Shown in pieces: positions 48,246 through 56,343 of a stretch of DNA of 64,000 bases. The first letter of the stretch is position 1, and the number at the start of each line of letters is the position of its first letter. The translations under genes were made by a program, and so were the position numbers. The DNA comes from Erwinia mallotivora (GTDB lineage: Bacteria; Pseudomonadota; Gammaproteobacteria; Enterobacterales; Enterobacteriaceae). The stretch is from NCBI RefSeq assembly GCF_000590885.1, contig NZ_JFHN01000075.1:186001-250000 (forward strand), given 5' to 3'. The notes beneath the pieces are model-generated. The model saw only the letters and a program-made list of their open reading frames with translations, made no database searches and was not told the origin of the DNA.

Positions 48246-48407
48246 ATGTCAATTTATATTATTACTGCTATCCCGTTTTTCATTGTCTCGCTGGTATTGC
48301 TGGTTCTGGCGGCAAAGCGAAGAAATAGTGTTTTTCTTTCCCTCGGTCTGAGCTTTATGCTGACCGCTGTCGTCAACGGGCTGGTTGGGCTGAGCATCGG
48401 AGGATAG
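48246..48407 (+). CDS. 53-residue small membrane protein
   Basis: An ATG 5 bases after AAGGAG opens a 53-codon frame that encodes two hydrophobic segments (about residues 2-22 and 30-50) joined by a basic turn (AAKRRNS), a helical hairpin by the positive-inside rule. I do not recognise the family. The strong ribosome site, balanced topology and absence of a competing frame make it likely real. A perfect hairpin lies 190 bases downstream. Confidence 0.65.
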   Translation: MSIYIITAIPFFIVSLVLLVLAAKRRNSVFLSLGLSFMLTAVVNGLVGLSIGG

Positions 48408-48597
48408 CGTTTTCAATGCGAGGCCCGGCAGGCGCTGCCATTAAGATAGCCCTGCGCTCGCTGATTAATTATTCAGTAATGTAAAACCGAACGATAATAA
48501 GCTGCCGCGTATTCGGTGCGGGAAGGGTAATCCAAAAAGAAAACGCCTGAATGCTGAGCCTTCATTGCGCACTACGGGCAAAAAACCAGCCTGACAA

Positions 48598-48634
48598 AAT
48601 AAGCGGAGAATGTTTGCTGATGACTCCGCTTATT
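48598..48634. terminator. Perfect 11-bp inverted repeat downstream of cheV
   Basis: AATAAGCGGAG (48598-48608) and CTCCGCTTATT (48624-48634) with a 15-base loop lie between the 53-residue ORF (+) and cheV (-). It probably terminates cheV, possibly both. Confidence 0.65.
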
Positions 48635-48695
48635 GTTGCTACCGGATTGCGGCTGAACCCGTGCAGTTGAATCTGAACCAACCGCACTGTTTCAG

Positions 48696-49655
48696 TCAGC
48701 GTGGCACATTCTCCAGCACCTTGTGGATCACCGAGGAAAGTTCATTGATTTCGAACTTCGCCACGTAACCGTTGGCTCCCACCTTGCGAACGTGGTCCTC
48801 GTTGGCGCTTCCGGACAGGGATGAATGGATAACGACCGGAATATCACGCAGGCGCTGATCGGTTTTAATATTGCGCGTCAGGGTAAAACCATCCATCTCC
48901 GGCATTTCCAGATCGGTCAGCACCATTGCTATCTTGTCATGAATCGACTGGCCATCGGCAATCGCCTGTTGATCCATTTGTTTGATCTTTTCCCAGGCTT
49001 CCAGACCGGTGACGTGCATCAGTGCAGGAATACCCATCGCCTTCAATCCCTGCTCCAGCATCTGACGGGCCACTTTCGAGTCTTCCGCCACGATGGCAAC
49101 TGCGCCGGGTTTGATATTGAAGGAATCGAGTTTGATGTCGCCCTCTTTTACCTCACGGACGGAAGGGATGACGTCGTTGAGGATCTGCTCAACGTCAAGC
49201 ACCAGCGCCATACTGTTAGTTTTGCTGTCAATGCAGGCAATACTGGTGATGTTGCGGCTGCTGACCCCCGACTCGGCGGCATGGATCTGGCTCCAGTCAA
49301 GGCGCACAATGTCGTCGACCGATTCGACAGCAAACGCCTGGGTACTGCGGGCGTACTCTGTCACCAACAGCAGGTTCAGACCGGTTTCTGGCGTACAGCC
49401 TGCAACAGCAGGCAGATCGATCACCGGGATAAACTGTCCCCGGATATTAGCCATCCCAAGCAGCGGCGACTTCATCCCGGCAGCTTTGGTGATGTTTGGC
49501 ATGGGCACTATTTCACGCAGTTTGAATACGTTGATGCCAAACAGTTCGGGTTTCGATTCGTTACTGTCCGAGCCTAAACGAAACAGCAGAAGTTCAAACT
49601 TGTTGGATAAGGCGAGATTCGCTCTCTCATCAATCTCTTTTTGAAAATTATCCAT
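48696..49655 (-). CDS. cheV: Chemotaxis coupling protein CheV
   Basis: A 319-residue protein with an N-terminal CheW-like coupling domain (about 20-160; LLLFRLG, FGINVFKLREIV) and a C-terminal receiver (about 180-315) with phosphoacceptor Asp in MVLTDLEMPEMDG. CheV couples receptors to CheA and may absorb excess phosphate. The ATG at 49655 fits the family start. It is an orphan: no other chemotaxis gene is in the window. Salmonella has a homologue, E. coli K-12 does not. Confidence 0.93.
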   Translation of the reverse strand: MDNFQKEIDERANLALSNKFELLLFRLGSDSNESKPELFGINVFKLREIVPMPNITKAAGMKSPLLGMANIRGQFIPVIDLPAVAGCTPETGLNLLLVTEYARSTQAFAVESVDDIVRLDWSQIHAAESGVSSRNITSIACIDSKTNSMALVLDVEQILNDVIPSVREVKEGDIKLDSFNIKPGAVAIVAEDSKVARQMLEQGLKAMGIPALMHVTGLEAWEKIKQMDQQAIADGQSIHDKIAMVLTDLEMPEMDGFTLTRNIKTDQRLRDIPVVIHSSLSGSANEDHVRKVGANGYVAKFEINELSSVIHKVLENVPR

Positions 49656-49910
49656 CTCTACCTCTGGGTTATTTTTCTGGTTATGCGCCAGCCGCAATGG
49701 TGCACGCAGGCAGGGACAGAGCTTTTTCTGTCGGGCAGACGTGGCACATCGAGTCACACAATCTGTTTATCGGCAGCAGTAAAAAAAAGTACAGTGCAGT
49801 AGCGTATTAATTGTATACAACGTCAATGGTACTGGCGCCTAAACGGCGACATCAGTATCGACGGCGTAAAGCGAAGCGGATTCATCAGGTTATTACATCA
49901 GGAGAATGAG

Positions 49911-50624
49911 ATGTTTACGGGACCCATAGTCAACAGTATTACCATCATTGCAGGCGGGCTGGCAGGAGGCTTTCTTGGCACAAAAATGCCGGAAAGACTG
50001 CGTGAAGCACTGCCTTTGACTTTTGGCCTTGCCTCTATGGCGCTGGGCATCGTGCTGTTAGTTAAAATCGACAGTATGCCGGTGGTTATCCTGTCGATGA
50101 TTCTGGGAGCTGCCATCGGCGAACTGATCTGTCTCGAACGATATATTGCCAGAATGGGCAATCTCGCCAGGGGAATCGCTGCTAAGCTGGCACCGGATAC
50201 GGGTATGGAGCAAAGCGTCTTTAGCGAAAAATTCGTCGCCATTCTGGTCCTGTTCTGCGCCAGTGGTACAGGCATTATTGGCGCCATGACCGAAGGGATG
50301 AGCCACGATCCTGAAATCCTGTATGTCAAAGCGATCATGGATCTTTTTACCGCCGCCATTTTTGCCACCGTACTGGGATACTCGGTGGCATTAATCTTTA
50401 TTCCTCAGTGGATAATTCAGTTCTTAATCGCTTCAGCGGCGGTGTTTATTCTGCCGCATACCACGCCCGCCATGCTGGCTGATTTCACCGCAGCCGGTGG
50501 ATTTATTATGCTGGCAGCAGGGTTTCGTATCAGTGGCATCAAATCTCTGCCGGTAGGTAATTTATTGCCGGGGTTAGTGCTGGTTATGCCACTCTCGTGG
50601 CTCTGGCGCGTATTCATTCAGTAA
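49911..50624 (+). CDS. yqgA: DUF554 membrane protein (YqgA-like)
   Basis: A 237-residue inner-membrane protein with about seven helices, clearly homologous to E. coli YqgA (235 residues; shared FGLASMALGI, FVAILVLFCASGTGIIGAMTEGM, FTAAIFATVLGY). Function unknown; the family is described as DUF554 putative transporter-like. AGGAGAATGAG precedes the ATG. It lies alone between cheV and a small secreted protein gene. Confidence 0.9.
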   Translation: MFTGPIVNSITIIAGGLAGGFLGTKMPERLREALPLTFGLASMALGIVLLVKIDSMPVVILSMILGAAIGELICLERYIARMGNLARGIAAKLAPDTGMEQSVFSEKFVAILVLFCASGTGIIGAMTEGMSHDPEILYVKAIMDLFTAAIFATVLGYSVALIFIPQWIIQFLIASAAVFILPHTTPAMLADFTAAGGFIMLAAGFRISGIKSLPVGNLLPGLVLVMPLSWLWRVFIQ

Positions 50625-50668
50625 GGAAAAGATGGCCACCTTAATTCCAGGGGGCCATTTTACTGCCA

Positions 50669-51007
50669 TTAATTCATCGTTTTGCAATCGTAGTCGCCAG
50701 AAATACGAACTGGTTGGCTGGGTGTCGGCACCACTTCAACATGCAGCGTAGCGACACCCTGCTGATAACGGTTCTCCATCGCCAGCTTGCCTGGTGCCCG
50801 GGTATTTTTAACAATCCAGTGATATCTGACATTGTCAGTGTCACCCGGTTTGCCGCTCCAGGTTGTTTTCACCCTGGTGGCTTTTGCATGATTAACCAGA
50901 AATACGCCAGGCTGCGGCGTATCAATGGCAAAAGGTCCACACTCTACGATGGCTGTGGCATAAGAGGTAAAAGAGAGCAGACAGCAGGCTACTGCAAATC
51001 GAAACAT
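50669..51007 (-). CDS. Small secreted protein, unknown
   Basis: A 112-residue protein with a signal peptide (about 1-18, cleavage near ATA) and a mature domain of probable beta structure. Two cysteines, at about 23 and 108, could form a disulfide linking the ends. No family recognised. It starts about 150 bases from the plus-strand yoaJ-like ORF. Confidence 0.65.
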   Translation of the reverse strand: MFRFAVACCLLSFTSYATAIVECGPFAIDTPQPGVFLVNHAKATRVKTTWSGKPGDTDNVRYHWIVKNTRAPGKLAMENRYQQGVATLHVEVVPTPSQPVRISGDYDCKTMN

Positions 51008-51157
51008 AGTCCGGAGCCCTTAGTGAGGTGACTTTTTCACCGCCAGTTTAGGCAATACTGGATAAACTTCCACTAATTAAATTGTAAGCCACAGGGTAAG
51101 ATGTGTCGTTTACTGTTCAGCAGACAGTAAAGGACCTTTTCACAGGCGGGGGATAAA

Positions 51158-51247
51158 TTGAAACATCTGTTCATTCCGATAATGCTGGTTATTCTGGCTT
51201 TGGTTGTCGTTTTCTATTTGATGACCGATGGTCGCTACCCCTGGTAG
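51158..51247 (+). CDS. Small membrane peptide, YoaJ-like
   Basis: A 29-residue single-helix peptide with a TTG start behind GGGGGAT. It starts M-K, has a 20-residue hydrophobic core and ends in Trp (RYPW), as does E. coli YoaJ (24 residues, ending GWW). Sequence similarity is weak; the assignment rests on the yoaK homologue 33 bases downstream, the same pair order as in E. coli. Confidence 0.55.
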   Translation: MKHLFIPIMLVILALVVVFYLMTDGRYPW

Positions 51248-51280
51248 CAACTTTTAGTGATTTGATTAGGGGAGATAAAT

Positions 51281-51379
51281 TTGAAAATTGGTTATTTGTT
51301 TCCGGCAGCCGTCGGTATTGCGGGGATCACCTTATTGATCTGGTTTATCGCCAGCGGAGCCTGGATGCCAGGCGCCTGA
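51281..51379 (+). CDS. yoaK: Small membrane peptide YoaK
   Basis: A 32-residue peptide, the same length as E. coli YoaK, with matching N terminus (MKIGYLFP against MRIGIIFP), a central helix with WF, and the same PGA C terminus. The TTG start follows AGGGGAG. YoaK is a membrane peptide of unknown function. It probably forms an operon with the YoaJ-like ORF. Confidence 0.78.
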   Translation: MKIGYLFPAAVGIAGITLLIWFIASGAWMPGA

Positions 51380-51494
51380 GCCCGCAAAACAAAAACCCTA
51401 CCTCCGGGAGTCCTCCTGCAACTGTTGCAGCACATCCAGCTTCAGCTATTCGCAGGAGGAAGGGGTAAATCCGCGTCATTCTGCCGTTAATCGT

Positions 51495-51860
51495 TCACGA
51501 ACTGAAGTACTGCTGACAACGATTCATCATTGCTGATAAGGCCGCCTGAGACGGCTGGTCGTTCTTACCAAAGTAATAAGTGACGCTGGTTTGATCGCCA
51601 GACGCGATCATATCTATCCATGCCACCACCGTTGACTGTTGATTATAAAGATTAAAGCGTCTGATACCGCCAGGCAGAGGATCATCCTCTCTCAGCATTA
51701 ATTGATGTTGAAAGGCCGAGACGCTCAGGCAGTCAGAAACCCGTAACAGACTGGCTGAGAAATCGACTTCTTTCATCCCTGGATTACTGCCAACCTTGCC
51801 GAGATCAACACAGCCTGTCAGCACCAGTAACGTAGTAATTAAGAACACCTTTCTGAACAT
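51495..51860 (-). CDS. Small lipoprotein, unknown
   Basis: A 121-residue lipoprotein: lipobox LTGC with Cys near residue 17, Val-Asp following. Asp at +3 rather than +2 leaves sorting unclear. Two further Cys residues (near 44 and 115) could pair. The mature sequence has no domain I recognise. It is flanked by an AT-rich gap. Confidence 0.7.
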   Translation of the reverse strand: MFRKVFLITTLLVLTGCVDLGKVGSNPGMKEVDFSASLLRVSDCLSVSAFQHQLMLREDDPLPGGIRRFNLYNQQSTVVAWIDMIASGDQTSVTYYFGKNDQPSQAALSAMMNRCQQYFSS

Positions 51861-52334
51861 TATTTTCTCCTTAAGGCACTATTTTTTCTTACCGCCGATA
51901 AAATAAAAATGGACCATTTTGTGTTTCAGATGAGGATTAAATCACCTCGCTCAACAGGATGATGTTTGGCATACCCTTTAATTTTATTCAGAAAATCCGC
52001 AGGCGTGAGCAACACATCAATATGTAAATATTATTCAACAAACGCTGTCAATTAAAGGTATTTAACATCAAATGATTTTATTTCAAAAATAATAAACCTG
52101 CCAACTCCACCCTCCGTAAGAAATAATTCCCAAACAACAAGATAGTTTAAATAAAGAAGAGCACCAGTTATTGCCAGTAATAAATAAAAACACCATGACT
52201 TATATCAACCAAAAGAATCATTATATAAAATTAACAATAATCTTATACAATCTTATCTGTTGAAACTCATTAACATCGATTAACATTGACCGCGCTGTAA
52301 TCAGGATATTTATCTACTTTTAAGGAGAATTGTA
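51861..52334. other. AT-rich gap upstream of the microcin-like gene
   Basis: 474 bases, clearly richer in A/T than the surroundings, with no accepted gene and no immunity-type ORF on either strand. It carries the promoter of the microcin-like gene at its right end. Base composition suggests foreign DNA. Confidence 0.5.
52286..52316 (+). promoter_or_regulatory. Putative promoter of the microcin-like gene
   Basis: TTGACC (52286-52291) is a good -35. TTATCT (52310-52315, 18-base spacer) or the overlapping TATCTA are -10 candidates. An AAGGAG ribosome site follows at 52322-52327, 7 bases before the start codon. Confidence 0.45.
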
Positions 52335-52613
52335 ATGAGAGAATTAAATTGCACTGAAGTAAGTCTGGTTAGCGGTGCCGGAACCAGTGAGGTGGTCAGC
52401 AGTCTGAATACGGTTATGGAAACCATTTCAACGACTCTGGCAAGTACTGTTGAGTCTCTTACCAGCGCAACAGACAGCAGAGAAATTTCCGGACTGTTCC
52501 GCAAAGTCATGAGCCTGACAGGTTTGTATACCAAATTAACTTTTATTACTAATCTGTTATCCTCCACCATTACTGATTCAAGCTCTTCAGAAGAAACTGT
52601 TACTGAAGCATAA
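52335..52613 (+). CDS. Microcin-like peptide with double-glycine-type leader
   Basis: A 92-residue peptide. Its first 15 residues, MRELNCTEVSLVSGA, follow the class II microcin leader pattern (MRE-L/I-x4-E-V/L-x2-VSGA/G) seen in microcins V, L and E492, which are cut after GA/GG by a peptidase-containing ABC exporter. The predicted mature part of about 77 residues is Ser/Thr-rich, has no Cys, contains one moderately hydrophobic region (LTGLYTKLTFITNLL) and ends in a Ser/Glu-rich tail (SSSSEETVTEA). Strong AAGGAG site. No immunity gene or exporter is visible nearby, so toxicity is unproven; it might be a non-toxic relative using a distant exporter. Confidence 0.65.
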   Translation: MRELNCTEVSLVSGAGTSEVVSSLNTVMETISTTLASTVESLTSATDSREISGLFRKVMSLTGLYTKLTFITNLLSSTITDSSSSEETVTEA

Positions 52614-52660
52614 GATATTTTCTGAGCAGCAATAAGATATTATCTTATATTCTGTCACCT

Positions 52661-52696
52661 AATCCGGGTCAGATGGATTTTATTCTGACCCGGATT
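52661..52696 (+). terminator. Perfect 13-bp inverted repeat after the microcin-like gene
   Basis: AATCCGGGTCAGA (52661-52673) pairs fully with TCTGACCCGGATT (52684-52696) around a 10-base loop, starting 47 bases after the stop codon. There is no clean T-run, but the hairpin is strong enough to end or protect the transcript. Confidence 0.65.
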
Positions 52697-53032
52697 GACT
52701 CAGGTTATATCGTGCTGAGTTTATACGAACGATATTTTTTTCTTCCTGATTTATCACCTCTCCTTCCCACTGGCTCACAGCCATTCCCTTTTGCCCGTTG
52801 GTCAGAAAAGAGCCTTTTTTCCGGCAGCGTATAAGGAGCGAGCTCAGCTATCCGGGCCTGTGCGGTGTGGCGTTTCAACATCATTTATTCTTATTACTGA
52901 ATTCCTGCCTGCGGCTGTACTTGGTGCCGTTTTCAGGGTTTGTATTACCTGCCAGCCACACCAGGCTTTAACATCATCGCTCAATACTTTCAGGCGAGCT
53001 AATGACATCCGATTTTCAGCCCCACTCATTTT

Positions 53033-53100
53033 TGTGATAAAAATCACATTTTAGCTGAATGAAAATGAAACAAGCTTTGACAATTGTGAGCAATCTCGAT
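53033..53100 (+). promoter_or_regulatory. Tandem CRP sites (CytR/CRP-type) upstream of tsx
   Basis: Site 1, TGTGA-TAAAAA-TCACA (53033-53048), is a perfect CRP palindrome. Site 2, TGTGA-GCAATC-TCGAT (53085-53100), keeps the left half. Their centres are 52 bp apart, close to the 52-53 bp spacing of deoP2-type promoters where CytR binds between two CRP dimers. E. coli tsx is under CRP/CytR control. Confidence 0.75.
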
Positions 53101-53252
53101 TTCCTTAATCACGGATGACACAAGATTAACCTGGCATCCGACGCGGGTGTTTTCTGCTGTTAAAACAGCAACCCACTTCTCTCCTGATAACAATTTATCT
53201 GTGCCCACGATTCTGCCTGCGCAGAAGAGGGGTCATAAGCAGTGGTAATATA

Positions 53253-54119
53253 ATGAAATATAAAATTGTGATGGCTGGCGCACTGGCTGCGCTCTCTTAT
53301 AGTGCCTCTTCGCTTGCTGCAAGTGACAACGCTGAATACGTTTCTGACTGGTGGCATCAGAGCGCCAACGTGGTCGGAAGTTATCACACCCGTTTCGGGC
53401 CTCAGCTGAATAATGATGTTTATCTGGAATACGAAGCCTTTGCCAGAAAAGACTGGTTAGATTTTTATGGCTACGTGGATGTGCCTAAATTTTTCGGGGC
53501 AGGAAACGGTAATGACCGGGGAATATGGGATAAAGGCTCACCGCTGTTTATGGAAATTGAACCGCGTTTTTCCATCGACAAGCTGACTGATACCGACCTG
53601 AGTTTCGGTCCGTTTAAAGAGTGGTACTTTGCCAATAACTATATTTTTGATATGGGACGTAACAGTGCCAACCGCCAGAATACCTGGTATATGGGGCTGG
53701 GGACCGATATCGATACTCACTCTGACATTGGCCTGTCACTCAACGTTTATGCCAAATATCAGTGGGAAAATTACGGCGCGGCAAACGAAAACAGTTGGGA
53801 TGGTTACCGCTTCAAGGTGAAATATTTCGTCCCTCTGACCAGTTTGTGGGGCGGTAAACTCACCTACATAGGCTTTACCAACTTTGACTGGGGTTCGGAT
53901 TTACGTGATAAGTCTGATGCTTCCCGTACCAGCAATTCTGTGGCCTCCAGCCACATTCTGTCGCTGGGCTACGATCACTGGCATTACTCTTTTGTCGCAC
54001 GCTGGTTCCACAACGGCGGCCAGTGGGCGGATGGCCAGGAACTGAACTTTGGCAATGGTCCGTTTGAGGTGAAATCAACCGGCTGGGGTTACTACCTGGT
54101 GGTTGGCTACAATTTCTGA
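53253..54119 (+). CDS. tsx: Nucleoside-specific outer-membrane channel Tsx
   Basis: A 288-residue outer-membrane beta-barrel (E. coli 294) for nucleoside uptake; also a phage and colicin K receptor in E. coli. Signal peptide about 1-22 (cleavage near LAA). The conserved [19 protein letters not shown] start and terminal Phe strand (YYLVVGYNF) are typical. The start codon has no strong ribosome site. Control by CRP/CytR is suggested by the tandem sites upstream. Confidence 0.95.
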   Translation: MKYKIVMAGALAALSYSASSLAASDNAEYVSDWWHQSANVVGSYHTRFGPQLNNDVYLEYEAFARKDWLDFYGYVDVPKFFGAGNGNDRGIWDKGSPLFMEIEPRFSIDKLTDTDLSFGPFKEWYFANNYIFDMGRNSANRQNTWYMGLGTDIDTHSDIGLSLNVYAKYQWENYGAANENSWDGYRFKVKYFVPLTSLWGGKLTYIGFTNFDWGSDLRDKSDASRTSNSVASSHILSLGYDHWHYSFVARWFHNGGQWADGQELNFGNGPFEVKSTGWGYYLVVGYNF

Positions 54120-54266
54120 TCTGACTTAATCAATCCTCAACCGCCAGCCACTTTATCCGGCTGGCGGTGTAAATGTTTGATCTCACTCAGCTCTCCACCC
54201 GTGCCATTTCACCCCGCCAGATTTATACTTTTCCCCGCAATAATGCGTCAGCAACAAGGAAAATTT

Positions 54267-54833
54267 ATGTCTGCCATTCATACCGACCAGGGGGTAAAAC
54301 TTCGTCCACTGGAGCGGGAGGATTTGCGATTCGTTCATCAGCTTGATAACAATGCCAGCGTGATGCGTTACTGGTTTGAAGAACCTTATGAAGCTTTTGT
54401 AGAACTGACCGATCTTTATGACAAGCACATCCACGACCAGACCGAACGCCGTTTCGTGGTGGAGTATGAAGGTGAAAAGGCCGGCCTGGTTGAACTGGTT
54501 GAGATCAATCACATTCACCGCCGTGCAGAATTTATGATCATCATCGCGCCCAGCCACCAGGGCAAAGGACTGGCCAGTAAAGCGGTACGGCTGGCGATGG
54601 ATTATGGCTTCTCAGTCCTGAATCTTTACAAGCTCTATCTGAGCGTGGATAAAGAGAACCACAAGGCCATCCATATCTATTCCAAACTGGGATTTGAGGT
54701 TGAAGGCGAGTTAATCCACGAATTTTTTATTAACGGCGAATATCGCAACACTATCCGCATGTGTATTTTCCAGCAGCAGTATCTGGCGCTGTACAAGCCA
54801 CCTCAGGCGATGGTGCGACCGGCGGCACAATAA
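54267..54833 (+). CDS. speG: Spermidine N1-acetyltransferase SpeG
   Basis: A 188-residue GNAT enzyme (E. coli 186) that acetylates spermidine and spermine to detoxify excess polyamines. [34 protein letters not shown] and the acetyl-CoA loop [12 protein letters not shown] are nearly identical to E. coli. The ATG at 54267 follows AAGGAAAATTT; the frame is open to 54177 but has no homology there. Confidence 0.96.
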   Translation: MSAIHTDQGVKLRPLEREDLRFVHQLDNNASVMRYWFEEPYEAFVELTDLYDKHIHDQTERRFVVEYEGEKAGLVELVEINHIHRRAEFMIIIAPSHQGKGLASKAVRLAMDYGFSVLNLYKLYLSVDKENHKAIHIYSKLGFEVEGELIHEFFINGEYRNTIRMCIFQQQYLALYKPPQAMVRPAAQ

Positions 54834-54868
54834 ACGCTGAGGGGCATACAGGATGAATGCCCCATTAT

Positions 54869-55288
54869 TCAGCTGCGTGCGCCCACCGGATTCATCACGG
54901 TTTGCACTTCAGGTGGTTCAATGTTGTACATCCCGCCATTGAAAGGGTCAACAATCAACCAACCCGGAAAACCACCGAGGGGAATATTGCCGAGGATATA
55001 CCAGAGATTAGGCGTCTCTTTTAACGGAATGGTTTGCGGCACATAACCGGCACGTTCCAGCTGAAGCGTGTATTTTTTCTTACCAAAATAGCTGCCGTCC
55101 GATTTTTCCAGCGTCACAGTCTTTGGCGTCACCCCTTCTGCCACCGCCCTGCCCGTTTCATCCTGCACGACAAATTTCACTCCCTGTGGCCAGGTCTGAA
55201 TCGCCACGTCCTGGGTTTTATTTCCCACAATGGTTGCACACCCGCTCAGCCACCACGCTGAAGCCAGTGCCAGTAACAGCATTTTCAT
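54869..55288 (-). CDS. Lipoprotein with PEGA-like region, unknown
   Basis: A 139-residue lipoprotein (lipobox LSGC, Cys at about residue 17, then ATIVGNKTQDV). The middle part (VTPKTVTLEKSDGSYFGKKKYTLQLERAGYVPQTIPL) looks like a PEGA surface-layer-type domain, and a Gly/Trp-rich hydrophobic stretch (LWYILGNIPLGGFPGWLIVDPF) follows, seen in many small enterobacterial lipoproteins. Function unknown. Confidence 0.75.
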   Translation of the reverse strand: MKMLLLALASAWWLSGCATIVGNKTQDVAIQTWPQGVKFVVQDETGRAVAEGVTPKTVTLEKSDGSYFGKKKYTLQLERAGYVPQTIPLKETPNLWYILGNIPLGGFPGWLIVDPFNGGMYNIEPPEVQTVMNPVGARS

Positions 55289-55394
55289 AAAGGTTCCTGA
55301 GCAGTAGAAGTCAGATAAGTCTAAACGCAGTACGGCGGGTTTTCATTATTAACGCCCGACAACTTCGGGCGTTATAAAGCAAATTTCCAGTCTG

Positions 55395-56327
55395 TTATCG
55401 CGGGTGGCAGCACCGGGCAATCGCGGCAATATCCGCTGGCGTGGTGCGACAGCACCCGCCGATGAGTTTTGCGCCCAGCTGTTGCCAGGTGGGAAGAAAA
55501 TCAGTCAGCGAGCAGGAAGACGCCTCACTGTGCCATGTTTTACTGATGGCATCGTACTGTTCACCTGAATTGGGATAGACCACCAGCGGCTTAGCCGTCA
55601 GGCAGGATAAGGTCTGCAATGCAGGCGTTACCTCATCGAGTGCAATACAGTTAACTCCCAACGCCACGGCCTGTGGACAGCTGTCCAGCAAGGCAACCAG
55701 CTGGCTTAACGGCGTCCCGTCGCTCAGATGCTGGCTATCACGCAGGGTGAAGGTAAACCAGGCTGGCGTGGAGGGAAATTCCTTCAGCAGCGTGACCAGC
55801 GCGTCGATTTCCGCATATGAAGGCAGGGTTTCGCAGGCAAGGATATCCACTCCCGCGTCAACCAGAGCACGGATGCGCGGACGATGGAAATCCATCATCT
55901 GCGGCACTGGCAGGGAATAATCCCCCCGGTATTCTGAGCCATCAGCCAGAAATGCGCCGTAAGGCCCGACCGAACCGGCAATCAGCAAGGCTGCCTGAGG
56001 ATGCCCGGCAAGGTAATCTGCTCTGGCGCGGCAGGCCAGTTCCACGCTACGGGCGATCAACTGGAGTGAATCAGCTTCACTGAGTCCTCTTTGGGCAAAT
56101 CCCTGCGGTGTGGCCTGATAGCTGGCGGTAATCGCCACCTGCGCACCCGCATTGAAATAATCAAGGTGCACCTGGTAAATCAGCTCCGGGTTTTCAATCA
56201 GCACCTTAGCTGACCACAGTGCATCGGTCAGATCGCAGCCACGCGCTTCCAGCTCGGTCGCCATCGCACCATCCAGCACCAGTCCGGCGGACACCTGCTG
56301 TTGTACGGTAAGAGTCGTCTCTGACAT
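55395..56327 (-). CDS. mmuM: Homocysteine S-methyltransferase MmuM
   Basis: A 310-residue zinc enzyme (E. coli 310) that makes methionine from homocysteine with S-methylmethionine as methyl donor. Zinc cysteines are in GVNCIALDE and GGCCRTTP; LDGAMATELEARGCDLTDALWSAKVL is the family N terminus. It lies 16 bases after mmuP in an operon. S-methylmethionine is a plant metabolite, consistent with a plant-associated life. Confidence 0.96.
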   Translation of the reverse strand: MSETTLTVQQQVSAGLVLDGAMATELEARGCDLTDALWSAKVLIENPELIYQVHLDYFNAGAQVAITASYQATPQGFAQRGLSEADSLQLIARSVELACRARADYLAGHPQAALLIAGSVGPYGAFLADGSEYRGDYSLPVPQMMDFHRPRIRALVDAGVDILACETLPSYAEIDALVTLLKEFPSTPAWFTFTLRDSQHLSDGTPLSQLVALLDSCPQAVALGVNCIALDEVTPALQTLSCLTAKPLVVYPNSGEQYDAISKTWHSEASSCSLTDFLPTWQQLGAKLIGGCCRTTPADIAAIARCCHPR

Positions 56328-56343
56328 ATTACCCCTCTCCTGT

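Larger units (their letters stand above)
52614..53252. other. Intergenic region between the microcin-like gene and tsx
   Basis: A 639-base gap. It holds a perfect 13-bp inverted repeat (52661-52696) and the tandem CRP sites of tsx. Overlapping frames of 87 (+) and 67 (-) codons at 52.8-53.05 kb have no ribosome-site or family support. Confidence 0.5.

Noticed and set aside
52791-53054. Possible immunity gene for the microcin-like peptide (87-codon plus frame and 67-codon minus frame)
   Set aside because: Both overlap each other and the perfect CRP site of tsx, lack ribosome sites and show no membrane-protein pattern expected of microcin immunity.
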